Below, in pieces: positions 19,291 to 28,543 of a stretch of 64,000 nt of DNA. The DNA lies in contig CACOAO010000002.1 in the NCBI GenBank assembly GCA_902625215.1, positions 1 to 64,000 on the forward strand, given 5' to 3'. Position 1 is the stretch's first letter. Every line of letters begins with the position of its first letter. A model generated the notes under the pieces. The model was not told the DNA's origin. It did not search any database and saw only the letters and a list, made by a program, of their open reading frames with translations. Source of the stretch: an uncultured SAR116 cluster alpha proteobacterium. GTDB lineage: Bacteria > Pseudomonadota > Alphaproteobacteria > Puniceispirillales > Marisalimonadaceae. The translations under genes and the position numbers were made by a program.

Positions 19291-19346
19291 TGATTAATTT
19301 TTAATCATTAATTCTTTTTAGTCTTTATTTGATTAATTATTAATCA
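19291..19346. promoter_or_regulatory. Two near-identical 17-bp palindromes upstream of amtB
   Basis: TGATTAATTATTAATCA at 19330-19346 is a perfect 8-1-8 palindrome. TGATTAATTTTTAATCA at 19291-19307 is the same sequence with one changed base. Their centres are 39 bp apart, close to a whole number of helical turns (3.7), and they lie 95-150 bp before the amtB start. A pair like this suggests binding of a dimeric regulator. It does not resemble the GC-rich NtrC consensus. The first copy could instead act as a weak terminator hairpin for the GlnE-like gene. Confidence 0.45.
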
Positions 19347-19441
19347 TTTCTCTAAATCATAAATAACTTACCTCATACAAACTTTGAAAGCATTCAAATT
19401 CAAGAGATCTTGCCTTTGATTAATTTTAACGGAGAATTACT

Positions 19442-20737
19442 ATGACTAATTTTATCAAATTATTTATACTAATACCTACACTAGTTTTAAGTGTTGTCGG
19501 AATGGCTAATGCAGCTCCAGATGCTGAAACAGCCTACATTTTGAATTCCTTCTCTTTTCTAGTTCATGGCTTTTTGGTCATGTTGATGGCAGCAGGATTT
19601 TGTATGTTAGAAACAGGTTTAGTTAGAGCAAAGAATGCTGTTGTTCAATGCGCCAAAAATATTGGATTATATTCAATAGCAGGTTTAATGTTTGCATTTG
19701 TAGGTTATAACCTAATGTATATGGATGTATCTGGATGGATAGGTTCACTCGCGATTTGGAGTCCATCTGATGGCGAAACATTTGGTGGTGAAAATGATGC
19801 TACATATTCATCTGGTTCAGATTGGTGGTTCCAAATGGTTTTCTGTGCAACTGCTGCTTCTATAGTTAGTGGCGCAGTAGCAGAAAGAGTTAAATTAAAA
19901 GCTTTTTTTATATTTGTAGTTTTATTATGTGGTTTTATTTATCCAATTCAAGGATCCTGGTCGTGGGGTGGAGGATACTTAAGTGAAGCTGGATTTTTAG
20001 ACTTTGCTGGTTCTTCTATTGTTCATGGCGTTGGTGGTTGGGCAGCCTTAACAGGCGCAATAATTCTTGGTGCTAGAAAAGGTAAATATTCAGAAGATGG
20101 AAGCGTTAATCCAATGCCCGGTTCTAACTTACCTTTAGCTACATTAGGAACATTTATACTATGGTTTGGATGGTTTGGTTTTAATGGTGGTTCTCAATTA
20201 GCAATGGGATCTGGTGCTGATGTAACAGCTATATCAAACATATACATTAATACAAACCTAGCAGCAGCTGGTGGTGTAGTGGTTGCACTTATTTTAACAA
20301 TGTTATTTTATAAGAAAACTGATTTAACAATGGCATTAAATGGTGCTCTTGGAGGATTAGTTGCAATTACAGCTGAGCCACTCGCCCCATCTCCAATGCT
20401 TGCAATATTTATTGGTGCAGTTGGTGGTTTAATTGTTGTCCTTACAATACCAATGTTAGATAAGTTTAAAATAGACGACGTTGTTGGAGCAATACCTGTT
20501 CATTTGTTTGCTGGAATTTGGGGAACAATAGCAGTTATCTTCTCAAACACTGACGCAACAATTGGTGCCCAACTCTATGGAATATTTGCGATAGGTGCTT
20601 TTACAATCATAGCTTCGGCTCTTGTTTGGTACATTATCAAATTTACCATAGGCATTAGAGTTACAGAAGAAGAAGAACTCGAAGGCGTTGATTTAGCTGA
20701 GATTGGTATGGAAGCTTATCCAGACTTTAAGAAATAA
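19442..20737 (+). CDS. amtB: Ammonium transporter (Amt family)
   Basis: A 431-aa polytopic inner-membrane channel for ammonium. A signal peptide ends at VGMANAAPDAE, as in other bacterial Amt proteins, followed by eleven expected membrane helices. Visible features are GFCMLETGLVRAKN in the first helix pair, the conserved Asp and first pore His in DFAGSSIVHGVGG, the second pore His in IPVHLFAGIWGT, and an acidic cytoplasmic tail ending EEEELEGVDLAEIG. A GGAGA ribosome site is spaced 7 bp from ATG. No glnK gene follows, which is unusual because amtB and glnK are normally paired. A strong terminator follows the gene. Confidence 0.95.
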   Translation: MTNFIKLFILIPTLVLSVVGMANAAPDAETAYILNSFSFLVHGFLVMLMAAGFCMLETGLVRAKNAVVQCAKNIGLYSIAGLMFAFVGYNLMYMDVSGWIGSLAIWSPSDGETFGGENDATYSSGSDWWFQMVFCATAASIVSGAVAERVKLKAFFIFVVLLCGFIYPIQGSWSWGGGYLSEAGFLDFAGSSIVHGVGGWAALTGAIILGARKGKYSEDGSVNPMPGSNLPLATLGTFILWFGWFGFNGGSQLAMGSGADVTAISNIYINTNLAAAGGVVVALILTMLFYKKTDLTMALNGALGGLVAITAEPLAPSPMLAIFIGAVGGLIVVLTIPMLDKFKIDDVVGAIPVHLFAGIWGTIAVIFSNTDATIGAQLYGIFAIGAFTIIASALVWYIIKFTIGIRVTEEEELEGVDLAEIGMEAYPDFKK

Positions 20738-20756
20738 ACTAAGCTAAAAACATAAG

Positions 20757-20782
20757 AAGGGGAGCACTGCTCCCCTTTTTTT
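20757..20782 (+). terminator. Intrinsic terminator after amtB
   Basis: A perfect 9-bp stem AAGGGGAGC / GCTCCCCTT with loop ACT is followed by a run of seven T residues. This is the clearest intrinsic terminator in the window. It lies between the convergent amtB and glutamate dehydrogenase genes and overlaps the stop of the latter. It has a poor T tract in the reverse direction, so it probably serves amtB mainly. Confidence 0.9.
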
Positions 20783-22202
20783 ATATCCCAAGTGACCCAT
20801 AGCTTTGAGCTATTCTTTTAACTGCCACAATCATTGCTGCTGTTCTTAAATCAGGAATCTCATTATGTTTGTTCCAAACGTCACTGATGACTTTATATGT
20901 TTCCAACATGGTATCTTCTAAACCTGAACGCACTAAATCTATTTCTGATGATCCTTCAATTGACTTTGACTTAAAATCAGCAGGAAAAGTTTTTCCTGTC
21001 ATGTTTTCAATTCCTTCTATCAAATTTGAAACCTGATTTTCTTGGGCTCTTCGTTGTAATCTTCCAAGTCTAATTCTGCTTAAATTTTTAATCCATTCAA
21101 AATAACTTACTGTAACACCACCAGCGTTAGCATATAGATCTGGTATAATTACTATACCTTTTCTATTAAGTATTTCATCAGCACCTGCTGAAACAGGGCC
21201 ATTTGCTGCTTCAACAATAAGTTTAGCTTTTATTCTATCAGCATTTGTTTCATCTATAACTAGCTCCATTGCTGCAGGAATTAAAATATCTGTTTCTTCT
21301 TCCAAAATTTCTGAACCAGACTCAACAAAACCCTTGAAACCCCTTATGGTACCTTTTTTAATTATGTGATTTTTTAATGATGATATATCAATACCATTCT
21401 TGTCTATAACTGAACCATCTCGTTCTATAACATGAGTAATTATTGCTCCATCTTCGATCGATAAAAAATAAGCAGCAAAGTAGCCTACATTTCCAAGACC
21501 TTGGACTATTATTCTTTTTCCTTTAAGACCTGGGGTTAGGCCAGTTTTTTTTACATCTTTTTCATTTTGAAAAAATGCTTTAAGAGCTAGTTTAACACCT
21601 CTTCCAGTTGCCTCAGTTCTGCCGGAAATCCCCCCTTTATTTACAGGTTTCCCGGTAACACAAGCCCAAGCATTTAAGTCTGTTGGATTTAGCCGACGAT
21701 ATTCATCAGCCATCCATGCCATTTCACGTTCTCCCGTTCCAACATCTGGGGCTGGTACATTTTGAGATGGATGTATTAAATCTCTTTTGGCTAATTCTTG
21801 AGTAAAACGTCTTGTAATTCTTTCTAATTCTTCTGGTTTCCACTCTTTTATATCAATTAAAAGTCCACCTTTTGATCCACCAAAGGGAACCTCTACCAAA
21901 GCACATTTATATGTCATTAACGCAGCTAAAGCTTCAACCTCTTCTTGATTTACAGCTAAATCATATCTTATGCCACCTTTTACTGGTTCAAAATGATCAG
22001 AGTGAACTGAGCGATAACCAACAAATGTAAATACTGTGTCCCTAAGCCTAACTCCAAATCGCACTACATATGTGGCATTTGCCATCATAATTTGATTTGA
22101 CAAATCTTCTGAGAGTGCTTCACCTCCATAAATTTTTTGAATATATTGAGTTGCTTTTTTAAAATTGATTTCAATAGAATTTAGAAATGCGTCACTAGCC
22201 AT
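20781..22202 (-). CDS. gdhA: Glutamate dehydrogenase (Glu/Leu/Phe/Val dehydrogenase family)
   Basis: A 473-aa hexameric-type dehydrogenase interconverting glutamate and 2-oxoglutarate plus ammonium. Signatures are PVKGGIRYD near residue 74, TYKCALVEVPFGGSKGG with the catalytic-region lysines near 98-111, PAPDVGTGEREM, and the dinucleotide-binding loop VQGLGNVG near 234. The C-terminal NAGGVTVSYFEW motif is also present. It has the shape of the catabolic NAD-type group (GudB/eukaryotic-like) rather than E. coli GdhA, so the symbol is used loosely. A GGGAG ribosome site sits 4 bp from ATG and abuts an inverted repeat. Ammonium handling links it with amtB opposite. Confidence 0.92.
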   Translation of the reverse strand: MASDAFLNSIEINFKKATQYIQKIYGGEALSEDLSNQIMMANATYVVRFGVRLRDTVFTFVGYRSVHSDHFEPVKGGIRYDLAVNQEEVEALAALMTYKCALVEVPFGGSKGGLLIDIKEWKPEELERITRRFTQELAKRDLIHPSQNVPAPDVGTGEREMAWMADEYRRLNPTDLNAWACVTGKPVNKGGISGRTEATGRGVKLALKAFFQNEKDVKKTGLTPGLKGKRIIVQGLGNVGYFAAYFLSIEDGAIITHVIERDGSVIDKNGIDISSLKNHIIKKGTIRGFKGFVESGSEILEEETDILIPAAMELVIDETNADRIKAKLIVEAANGPVSAGADEILNRKGIVIIPDLYANAGGVTVSYFEWIKNLSRIRLGRLQRRAQENQVSNLIEGIENMTGKTFPADFKSKSIEGSSEIDLVRSGLEDTMLETYKVISDVWNKHNEIPDLRTAAMIVAVKRIAQSYGSLGI

Positions 22203-22210
22203 TATTCTCC

Positions 22211-22226
22211 CAATCTTTTAAGATTG
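22211..22226 (-). promoter_or_regulatory. Inverted repeat adjoining the glutamate dehydrogenase ribosome site
   Basis: CAATCTT and AAGATTG form a perfect 7-bp inverted repeat separated by two bases, directly upstream of the GGGAG ribosome site. It is either a DNA operator or a small mRNA hairpin whose stem ends at the ribosome site. No homologous repeat was seen at other genes in the window. Confidence 0.4.
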
Positions 22227-22259
22227 CCCCCGTACAGAATTTGAAACTGATAACAATTT

Positions 22260-22288
22260 ATAATAAATAACACTTGCACAAAAAACAA
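22260..22288 (-). promoter_or_regulatory. Candidate sigma-70 promoter for glutamate dehydrogenase
   Basis: On the minus strand TTGTTT (22288-22283) and TATTAT (22265-22260) are separated by exactly 17 bp, a good match to a housekeeping promoter. It would give a leader of about 50 nt containing the inverted repeat. In such AT-rich DNA this is only suggestive. Confidence 0.35.
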
Positions 22289-22399
22289 AAAGTGAAAAGT
22301 AGTATCTATTGTCTATTTAAAACTTGAAAAAATTTATATTTTATTCATCTTAGAAATTAAGAAACAAATATATTATTATTTCAAATTAATAGGTCAAAA

Positions 22400-22855
22400 A
22401 TGTTCTCAAATCTTAAATCTGCTTTTCAAAATATTACTTCAAAAGACAAAAAAGAAAATGAGTATGAAGGAGAAGACATACAGGCAGTCATTATATTGCT
22501 ATTAGAAGCATGTCAAATTGATGGAGATACTGGCAAAGCTGAGCTTGAATATATAAAGAAATTATTAGTTAATAAATTTAGTTTTACTCCAGATCAAGCT
22601 GAAAGGAATTTACTTGAGGCTCTTGAAAATAGTGATGAGAGAATCGAAATTTTTTCTCAAATAAAAATCATATTAGATGAAATGGATCATGAAGAAAGAA
22701 TTGATGTTATTGAAATGATGTGGGGAGTGATTCTTACTGATGGGATAGTTGACGACTTTGAAGCTAATTTAATGAGACGCATGAATGGATTACTTTATGT
22801 GTCAGGGGCAGAAAGTGTCTCAGCAAAACAAAGGGCTCTCAGTCAAACTAAATAG
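22400..22855 (+). CDS. TerB-like small acidic protein
   Basis: A 151-aa cytoplasmic, acidic helical protein of the TerB (tellurite-resistance B-like) fold. The family's paired acidic motifs are visible: CQIDGDTGKAELEYI near residue 37 and MWGVILTDGIVDDFEANLMRRM near 113. TerB domains bind metal ions, and proteins of this size are common in alphaproteobacteria with no fixed role. It stands 35 bp before the leucine-degradation operon and 197 bp from the divergent glutamate dehydrogenase. No other ter genes are nearby, so a tellurite function should not be assumed. Confidence 0.7.
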   Translation: MFSNLKSAFQNITSKDKKENEYEGEDIQAVIILLLEACQIDGDTGKAELEYIKKLLVNKFSFTPDQAERNLLEALENSDERIEIFSQIKIILDEMDHEERIDVIEMMWGVILTDGIVDDFEANLMRRMNGLLYVSGAESVSAKQRALSQTK

Positions 22856-22890
22856 ATTTAATTCAATAAATTTTAAGGGGCTACGACTAT

Positions 22891-24060
22891 ATGTTTTTTC
22901 ATTCAATGAATTTTTCAATCGGGGAAGATAATGAAGCCTTGAGGGATACAGTATTTAAATTTGCACAAAAAGAGATAGCTCCTCTAGCTGACAAAATTGA
23001 TAAAGAAAATTCCTTTCCAAGTCAAATATGGAAGAAACTTGGTGAATTAGGACTTCTTGGTATTACCGCTGATACAAAGTATGGTGGTAGTGAAATGAGT
23101 TACTTAGCTCATTGTATAGCTATGGAAGAAATAAGCCGGGCCAGTGCTTCAGTTGGTCTGTCTTATGGAGCTTTTTCTAATTTGTGTGTCAATCAAATAA
23201 ACAGAAATGGTAGTGAGGAACAAAAAGAAAAATATTTGCCAAGCTTATGTAGAGGTGAAAAAATTGGTGCTCTTGCAATGAGTGAAACAGGATCTGGGTC
23301 AGATGTTGTATCAATGACACTCCAAGCCGAAAAACAAGGAAATAATACTTATTTATTAAACGGATCAAAAATGTGGATTACAAATGGGCCTGATGCAGAT
23401 ACCTTAGTAGTTTATGCTAAAACAGACCCTAAAGGTGGCTCAAAGGGGATCACAGCATTTATAATTGAAAAAACAATGACTGGTTTTTCTACTGGCAAAA
23501 AACTTGATAAACTGGGAATGAGGGGATCAAATACAGCGGAACTTTTTTTTGAAAATTGTCCTGTGCCTGAAGAAAATATTTTAGGTGAAGAGGGAAAAGG
23601 GGCTGCCATTTTAATGAGTGGATTAGACTATGAAAGAGTTGTTCTTGCTGCTGGTCCTTTGGGTATAATGGCAGCAGCAATGGATACGGTAGTTCCTTAC
23701 ATTCATGAAAGAAAACAATTTGGAAAATCAATTGGTGAATTTCAAATCATGCAAGGTAAAATAGCAGACATGTATACAACCATGAATGCATGTAGATCTT
23801 ACGTATACGAGGTAGCGAAAGCTTGTGACAGAGGAGAGACTACCAGAAAAGATGCCGCTGGTTGTATTTTATATGCCGCAGAAAAAGCTACTCAGTTATC
23901 TTTAGAAGCAATACAAGCGTTAGGTGGTAATGGATACACCAATGATTTCCCTGTAGGCAGACTTCTTAGAGACGCAAAATTATATGAAATTGGAGCCGGA
24001 ACTTCTGAAATAAGAAGAATGTTAATTGGTAGAGAGCTGTTCTTGGAAACATCACAATGA
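22891..24060 (+). CDS. ivd: Isovaleryl-CoA dehydrogenase
   Basis: A 389-aa FAD acyl-CoA dehydrogenase oxidising isovaleryl-CoA to 3-methylcrotonyl-CoA in leucine breakdown. Motifs are [34 protein letters not shown], the C-terminal [20 protein letters not shown], and [13 protein letters not shown]. The catalytic glutamate is in the isovaleryl-specific place: [14 protein letters not shown] near residue 247, with Glu before Arg. I keep the ATG at 22891 because AAGGGG lies 10 bp upstream; family alignments would also allow the ATG five codons later (MNFSIGED). First gene of the leucine operon; mccB overlaps its stop by 4 bp. Confidence 0.93.
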   Translation: MFFHSMNFSIGEDNEALRDTVFKFAQKEIAPLADKIDKENSFPSQIWKKLGELGLLGITADTKYGGSEMSYLAHCIAMEEISRASASVGLSYGAFSNLCVNQINRNGSEEQKEKYLPSLCRGEKIGALAMSETGSGSDVVSMTLQAEKQGNNTYLLNGSKMWITNGPDADTLVVYAKTDPKGGSKGITAFIIEKTMTGFSTGKKLDKLGMRGSNTAELFFENCPVPEENILGEEGKGAAILMSGLDYERVVLAAGPLGIMAAAMDTVVPYIHERKQFGKSIGEFQIMQGKIADMYTTMNACRSYVYEVAKACDRGETTRKDAAGCILYAAEKATQLSLEAIQALGGNGYTNDFPVGRLLRDAKLYEIGAGTSEIRRMLIGRELFLETSQ

Positions 24061-25658
24061 CAGTATTAAAATCAAAGATTAATGCTAAAGATAAAAAATT
24101 TATTAAAAATCAGAAGCAACTTTTTATTGATTATAAACTTACCCAAAAAGCAGTTGAAATGGCTATTAATGGGGGTGGAAAAGAATTAAATGACCGTCAT
24201 CAAAAACGTGGCAAAATGCTGCCAAGACATAGAGTTTCTAAACTTTTAGATCCAGGAAGTGCTTTTCTAGAGATAGGATTAACCGCAGGTCATAACATGT
24301 ATAATAATGCGTGTCCTTCAGGTGGAATAATAACTGGAGTGGGAAAAGTAAATAACTGTGATGTTATGGTTATATGCAATGATTCAACTGTTAAAGGAGG
24401 TACATACTACCCAATAACAGTAAAAAAACATTTACGAGCTCAAGAAATAGCTCTTGAAAACAACTTACCTTGCGTTTACTTGGTAGATTCTGGTGGAGCA
24501 AATTTACCAAATCAAGATGAAGTTTTTGCTGACAGAGAACATTTTGGAAGAATTTTTTTTAATCAAGCAAACATGTCATCTAAGAAGATACCTCAAATAG
24601 CTGTTGTACTTGGAAGTTGTACTGCGGGAGGTGCATATGTTCCTGCGATGTCTGATGAAACTATAATTGTGAAAAATCAAGGTACAATATTTTTAGCCGG
24701 ACCACCTTTAGTAAAGGCTGCAACAGGAGAAATTACTGACTCTGAAACTCTTGGTGGAGGAGAAGTTCACACTAAGATATCTGGTGTTGCTGATTATCTC
24801 GCTGAAAATGACGAACATGCCTTAGATTTAGCTAGAGAGTGTATTAAAAATTTAAATATTAAAAATTTTAAAAATATTTCATCTTATGAAGAACCATTAT
24901 ATGACCAAAACGAATTAACTGGAATTTTTCCAGCAGACCCAAAAGAAACATTCGATGTTAGAGAAATAATCATGAGAATAGTGGATGGATCTAAGTTTAA
25001 TGAATTTAAGAAAAATTATGGAACAACTTTGGTTACTGGATTTGCAAAATTAAAGGGTGATTTATGCGGAATCGTTGCAAATAACGGAGTTTTATTTTCA
25101 GATAGTTCTCTAAAAGGTACTCACTTTATAGAAATATGTAGTCAAAGAAAAATACCTTTAATTTTTTTACAAAATATCACTGGTTTTATGGTAGGAGAAA
25201 AAGCTGAACATGGTGGAATAGCTAAAAATGGCGCCAAACTTGTAAATGCCGTCGCAACAACAAAAGTACCAAAAATAACATTGCTAATTGGAGGTAGTTT
25301 TGGTGCTGGCAATTATGGAATGTGCGGAAGAGCCTTTGCTCCAAGATTTTTATGGACATGGCCTTGTTCAAGAATTTCTGTCATGGGAGGTGAGCAAGCA
25401 GCAAGCGTTTTAGCCTCTCTTAAAAAACGAAATATTCTTAAAGAAAAAGGTAAATGGAATAATAATATTGAAAACAATTTTAAAAAACCAATTTTAGAAC
25501 AATTTAAAAATCAATCTCACCCTTTATATGCCTCTGCTAGGTTATGGGATGATGGTATAATAGATCCCAAAAAATCTAGAGATATATTATCTGCTAGTCT
25601 TAAAGTTTCCTTTAATAAAGAAATTGAAGATACTAATTTTGGTATTTTCAGAATGTAA
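24057..25658 (+). CDS. mccB: Methylcrotonyl-CoA carboxylase beta (carboxyltransferase) subunit
   Basis: A 533-aa carboxyltransferase that moves CO2 from carboxybiotin to 3-methylcrotonyl-CoA. Characteristic stretches are [20 protein letters not shown] near the N-terminus, [17 protein letters not shown], and [15 protein letters not shown]. Also present are [14 protein letters not shown] and, in the C-terminal half, [11 protein letters not shown] plus [14 protein letters not shown], which favour MCC over propionyl-CoA carboxylase. Start overlaps ivd (ATGA). Placement next to mccA, hmgL and liuC confirms the leucine pathway. Confidence 0.94.
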   Translation: MTVLKSKINAKDKKFIKNQKQLFIDYKLTQKAVEMAINGGGKELNDRHQKRGKMLPRHRVSKLLDPGSAFLEIGLTAGHNMYNNACPSGGIITGVGKVNNCDVMVICNDSTVKGGTYYPITVKKHLRAQEIALENNLPCVYLVDSGGANLPNQDEVFADREHFGRIFFNQANMSSKKIPQIAVVLGSCTAGGAYVPAMSDETIIVKNQGTIFLAGPPLVKAATGEITDSETLGGGEVHTKISGVADYLAENDEHALDLARECIKNLNIKNFKNISSYEEPLYDQNELTGIFPADPKETFDVREIIMRIVDGSKFNEFKKNYGTTLVTGFAKLKGDLCGIVANNGVLFSDSSLKGTHFIEICSQRKIPLIFLQNITGFMVGEKAEHGGIAKNGAKLVNAVATTKVPKITLLIGGSFGAGNYGMCGRAFAPRFLWTWPCSRISVMGGEQAASVLASLKKRNILKEKGKWNNNIENNFKKPILEQFKNQSHPLYASARLWDDGIIDPKKSRDILSASLKVSFNKEIEDTNFGIFRM

Positions 25659-25666
25659 CCAGTACG

Positions 25667-27673
25667 ATGATCAATAAAAAAAAGATTGAAAAATTATTAA
25701 TTGCAAATCGTGGTGAAATTGCATGTAAAATAATAAAATGTGCAAAAAATCTTGGCATACCAACAGTAGCTATATATTCGAATGAAGATGCTAACAGCCT
25801 ACATGTCCAACTTGCTGATGAAGCTGTAAATATTCCTGGATCACTTATTTCAGAAACATATATGAATTCGTCAGCAATAATTAACATATGTAAAAAATAT
25901 AAAGCGAATGCCATTCACCCTGGATATGGGTTGTTATCTGAAAATGCCGAGTTTGTAAAAATTGTAGAAAAAAATAAATTAATTTTTATAGGTCCTAAAA
26001 GTACAATTATTAAAAACATGGGAGAAAAAGATAGAGCAAAGCTTATTATGGAAAAAGCAGGTATCCCAGTAATCCCGGGGTACCATGGTGAAAACCAAGA
26101 TAAGAATTTCCTTCGAAAAAAAGCCAATGAAATTGGATACCCAGTTCTTATAAAAGCAAGATCTGGTGGAGGCGGAAGAGGTATGAGAGTTGCACATAAT
26201 AAAGAGAATTTTTTTTCTGCTTTAGAAGAGGCTTCAAGCGAGGCTAAAACAAATTTTAATGATAAAAATATTTTGATTGAAAAATATATAACTAAGGCTC
26301 GTCATATTGAAGTGCAAATTTTTTCAGATCAGCACGGAAATGTTGTACATTTTTTTGACAGAGATTGTACATTACAAAGAAGGCAACAAAAAATTATTGA
26401 AGAAGCACCTTCACCAAAACTTAGTGAAGATATTAGGAAATTTTTAGGTGACTTAGCTTTAAACGCACTGAGGTCTATAGACTATCAAGGCGCCGGAACA
26501 ATAGAATTTATTGCAGACATTACTGGCGACCTTAATAAAAATAAAATTTACTTCATGGAAATGAATACGAGAATTCAAGTTGAACATCCAGTTACTGAAA
26601 AAATTACATCAACTAATCTTATTGAATGGCAGATAAAGATAGCTAATGGCCTAACACTTCCTAAGTCACAAAATGAAATATATTTAAATGGTTGGTCTAT
26701 AGAAGCTAGACTTTACGCTGAAGACATAAATAAAAACTTTCTTCCACAAAGTGGTTTTCTGCATCATTTAAAATTTCCAAAAATTTCTGATCATCCCAAT
26801 TGCATTATAGATACAGGTAGTAAAAAAGGAGATTTTATAAGTCCTTATTATGATCCAATGATTGCAAAAATAATTTCACATGGCAAAAACAGAAAGGAGG
26901 CAATAAATCATCTCAGAAATTGTTTATTTGATATAGAAGTTGGGGGTATAACTACTAATTTAAACTTATTAAAAAAATTATTAAGAAATAATCACTTTAG
27001 GGAAGGAGATATTTACACAAAGTTTGTTGAAAACAACATCGAACAATTTATGGATAAAGATATTGAACCTCAATTTAAAGCTTTAGCATCTTTAATAATT
27101 TTTAATAATCTGACACCTTCACAACAAAATTATTGGTTTAATTGGAAACCAACTACTTATCCAATAAATATAACCATAGGTCACAAAGTAACATCTTTTT
27201 TTATTACTAGAACTGGTAATAAAAATTTTGAAGTTACATTTAATAATCAAGATTTTTATTTCTCTTCTGTTTCTCTTCATGATTCAACTTTAAAAGCAAA
27301 GTCAAAAAACAAAAACTTTGAAATAAAGTTTTGTGTTATTAAAGACAAATCAACAGGTAATAAAATTTTTACCATTTTTAGTGATGAAAATACATTTGCT
27401 GCTGTCTTAAAAAATTCTTTAACTCAAGTTTCAGTTGAACAGTATAAATTCGAAGATAGTATTTTTGCTCCTATGCATGGAATCATAAAAATTAATAATT
27501 TAAAAATAAAAAACAGGGTTAAAAAGGGCGATGTATTATTGAAATTAGAAGCTATGAAAATGGAATATTCCTTAATTGCCCCACGAGACGGGATCATTAA
27601 AGAGATTTTTTGTAAAAATGGTGAACAGGTCACTGAAAATTCCAAACTCTTAAATTTAGAAAAAATAAAATAA
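25667..27673 (+). CDS. mccA: Methylcrotonyl-CoA carboxylase alpha (biotin carboxylase/BCCP) subunit
   Basis: A 668-aa biotin-dependent subunit. The biotin carboxylase domain occupies about residues 5-450, with LLIANRGEIACKI, HPGYGLLSENAEF, the ATP-grasp loop KARSGGGGRGMR, DRDCTLQRRQQKIIEEAPSP and MNTRIQVEHPVTE. A linker domain follows. The C-terminal biotinyl domain has the attachment motif EAMKMEYS, with the biotinylated lysine near residue 631. It forms a hetero-oligomer with MccB. The start is 9 bp after mccB with little ribosome-site character, which fits translational coupling. Biotin must come from a ligase outside this window. Confidence 0.94.
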   Translation: MINKKKIEKLLIANRGEIACKIIKCAKNLGIPTVAIYSNEDANSLHVQLADEAVNIPGSLISETYMNSSAIINICKKYKANAIHPGYGLLSENAEFVKIVEKNKLIFIGPKSTIIKNMGEKDRAKLIMEKAGIPVIPGYHGENQDKNFLRKKANEIGYPVLIKARSGGGGRGMRVAHNKENFFSALEEASSEAKTNFNDKNILIEKYITKARHIEVQIFSDQHGNVVHFFDRDCTLQRRQQKIIEEAPSPKLSEDIRKFLGDLALNALRSIDYQGAGTIEFIADITGDLNKNKIYFMEMNTRIQVEHPVTEKITSTNLIEWQIKIANGLTLPKSQNEIYLNGWSIEARLYAEDINKNFLPQSGFLHHLKFPKISDHPNCIIDTGSKKGDFISPYYDPMIAKIISHGKNRKEAINHLRNCLFDIEVGGITTNLNLLKKLLRNNHFREGDIYTKFVENNIEQFMDKDIEPQFKALASLIIFNNLTPSQQNYWFNWKPTTYPINITIGHKVTSFFITRTGNKNFEVTFNNQDFYFSSVSLHDSTLKAKSKNKNFEIKFCVIKDKSTGNKIFTIFSDENTFAAVLKNSLTQVSVEQYKFEDSIFAPMHGIIKINNLKIKNRVKKGDVLLKLEAMKMEYSLIAPRDGIIKEIFCKNGEQVTENSKLLNLEKIK

Positions 27674-27684
27674 TAGGTGCTTAT

Positions 27685-28539
27685 TTGAGAAACTTAGTGA
27701 ATATTTTTGAAATGAGCCCAAGAGACGGGCTTCAAAATGAGAAAAAATTTATTTCAACTGATGAAAAAGTTTTTTTAATTGACCAACTATCTAAATGTGG
27801 TTTTAACAAGATAGAGACATCTAGTTTTGTGAGTCACAAATGGGTTCCTCAACTGGCTGATGCAACAGAAGTTTTTAGTAGAATTAGTAGAAACAAAAAT
27901 ACTAAATACACTGCATTAACACCCAATGAAAGAGGTTTTAATGACGCCTTAAATGCTGATGTCGATGAAGTAGCAATCTTTACGGCAGCATCTGAGACAT
28001 TTTGCAAAAAAAATACTAACTGCGACATTGAAACTAGTCTTAAACGATTTATTCCAATAACTGAAAAAGCTTCGAAATTAAATATGCCTGTAAGAGGTTA
28101 CATTAGTTGCGCAACTCATTGCCCTTATGAGAATTTTGTCAATCCTAAAATAGTAGGTCAAATTGCAAAAGATTTGCTTAAAATGGGGTGCTACGAAATT
28201 TCACTTGGTGATACGACCGGCAAAGGAACACCAGAGCAAACACTTGAAGTAGTCAAAGAATGCTTAAGATATTTATCAGCAGATAAATTAGCGGGCCATT
28301 TTCACGATACTTATCAAAACGCACTTGATAACATCAATGTCTGCTTAGAAAATGGTATAAAGACATTTGACTCATCCGTAGGGGGATTAGGTGGCTGTCC
28401 TTATTCACCAGGAGCAAAAGGAAATGTAGCAACCGAAAAAGTTAACAAATTACTATTATCTAAAGGTTACGAAACGAACCTTGATAGAGATAAATTAAAA
28501 GAATGTAGTGTAATTGCTCAGAAATTAATCTTAAACTGA
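27685..28539 (+). CDS. hmgL: Hydroxymethylglutaryl-CoA lyase
   Basis: A 284-aa TIM-barrel lyase splitting HMG-CoA to acetoacetate and acetyl-CoA, the last step of leucine degradation. Key residues are visible: the N-terminal EMSPRDGLQNE with catalytic Arg and Asp, GDTTGKGTPEQT, HFHDTYQNAL with metal-binding His, and GGLGGCPYSPGAKGN with the active-site cysteine. It uses a TTG start with AGGTG 6 bp upstream. It is 11 bp after mccA and 4 bp before the hydratase gene. Length is normal. Confidence 0.93.
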   Translation: MRNLVNIFEMSPRDGLQNEKKFISTDEKVFLIDQLSKCGFNKIETSSFVSHKWVPQLADATEVFSRISRNKNTKYTALTPNERGFNDALNADVDEVAIFTAASETFCKKNTNCDIETSLKRFIPITEKASKLNMPVRGYISCATHCPYENFVNPKIVGQIAKDLLKMGCYEISLGDTTGKGTPEQTLEVVKECLRYLSADKLAGHFHDTYQNALDNINVCLENGIKTFDSSVGGLGGCPYSPGAKGNVATEKVNKLLLSKGYETNLDRDKLKECSVIAQKLILN

Positions 28540-28543
28540 AACC

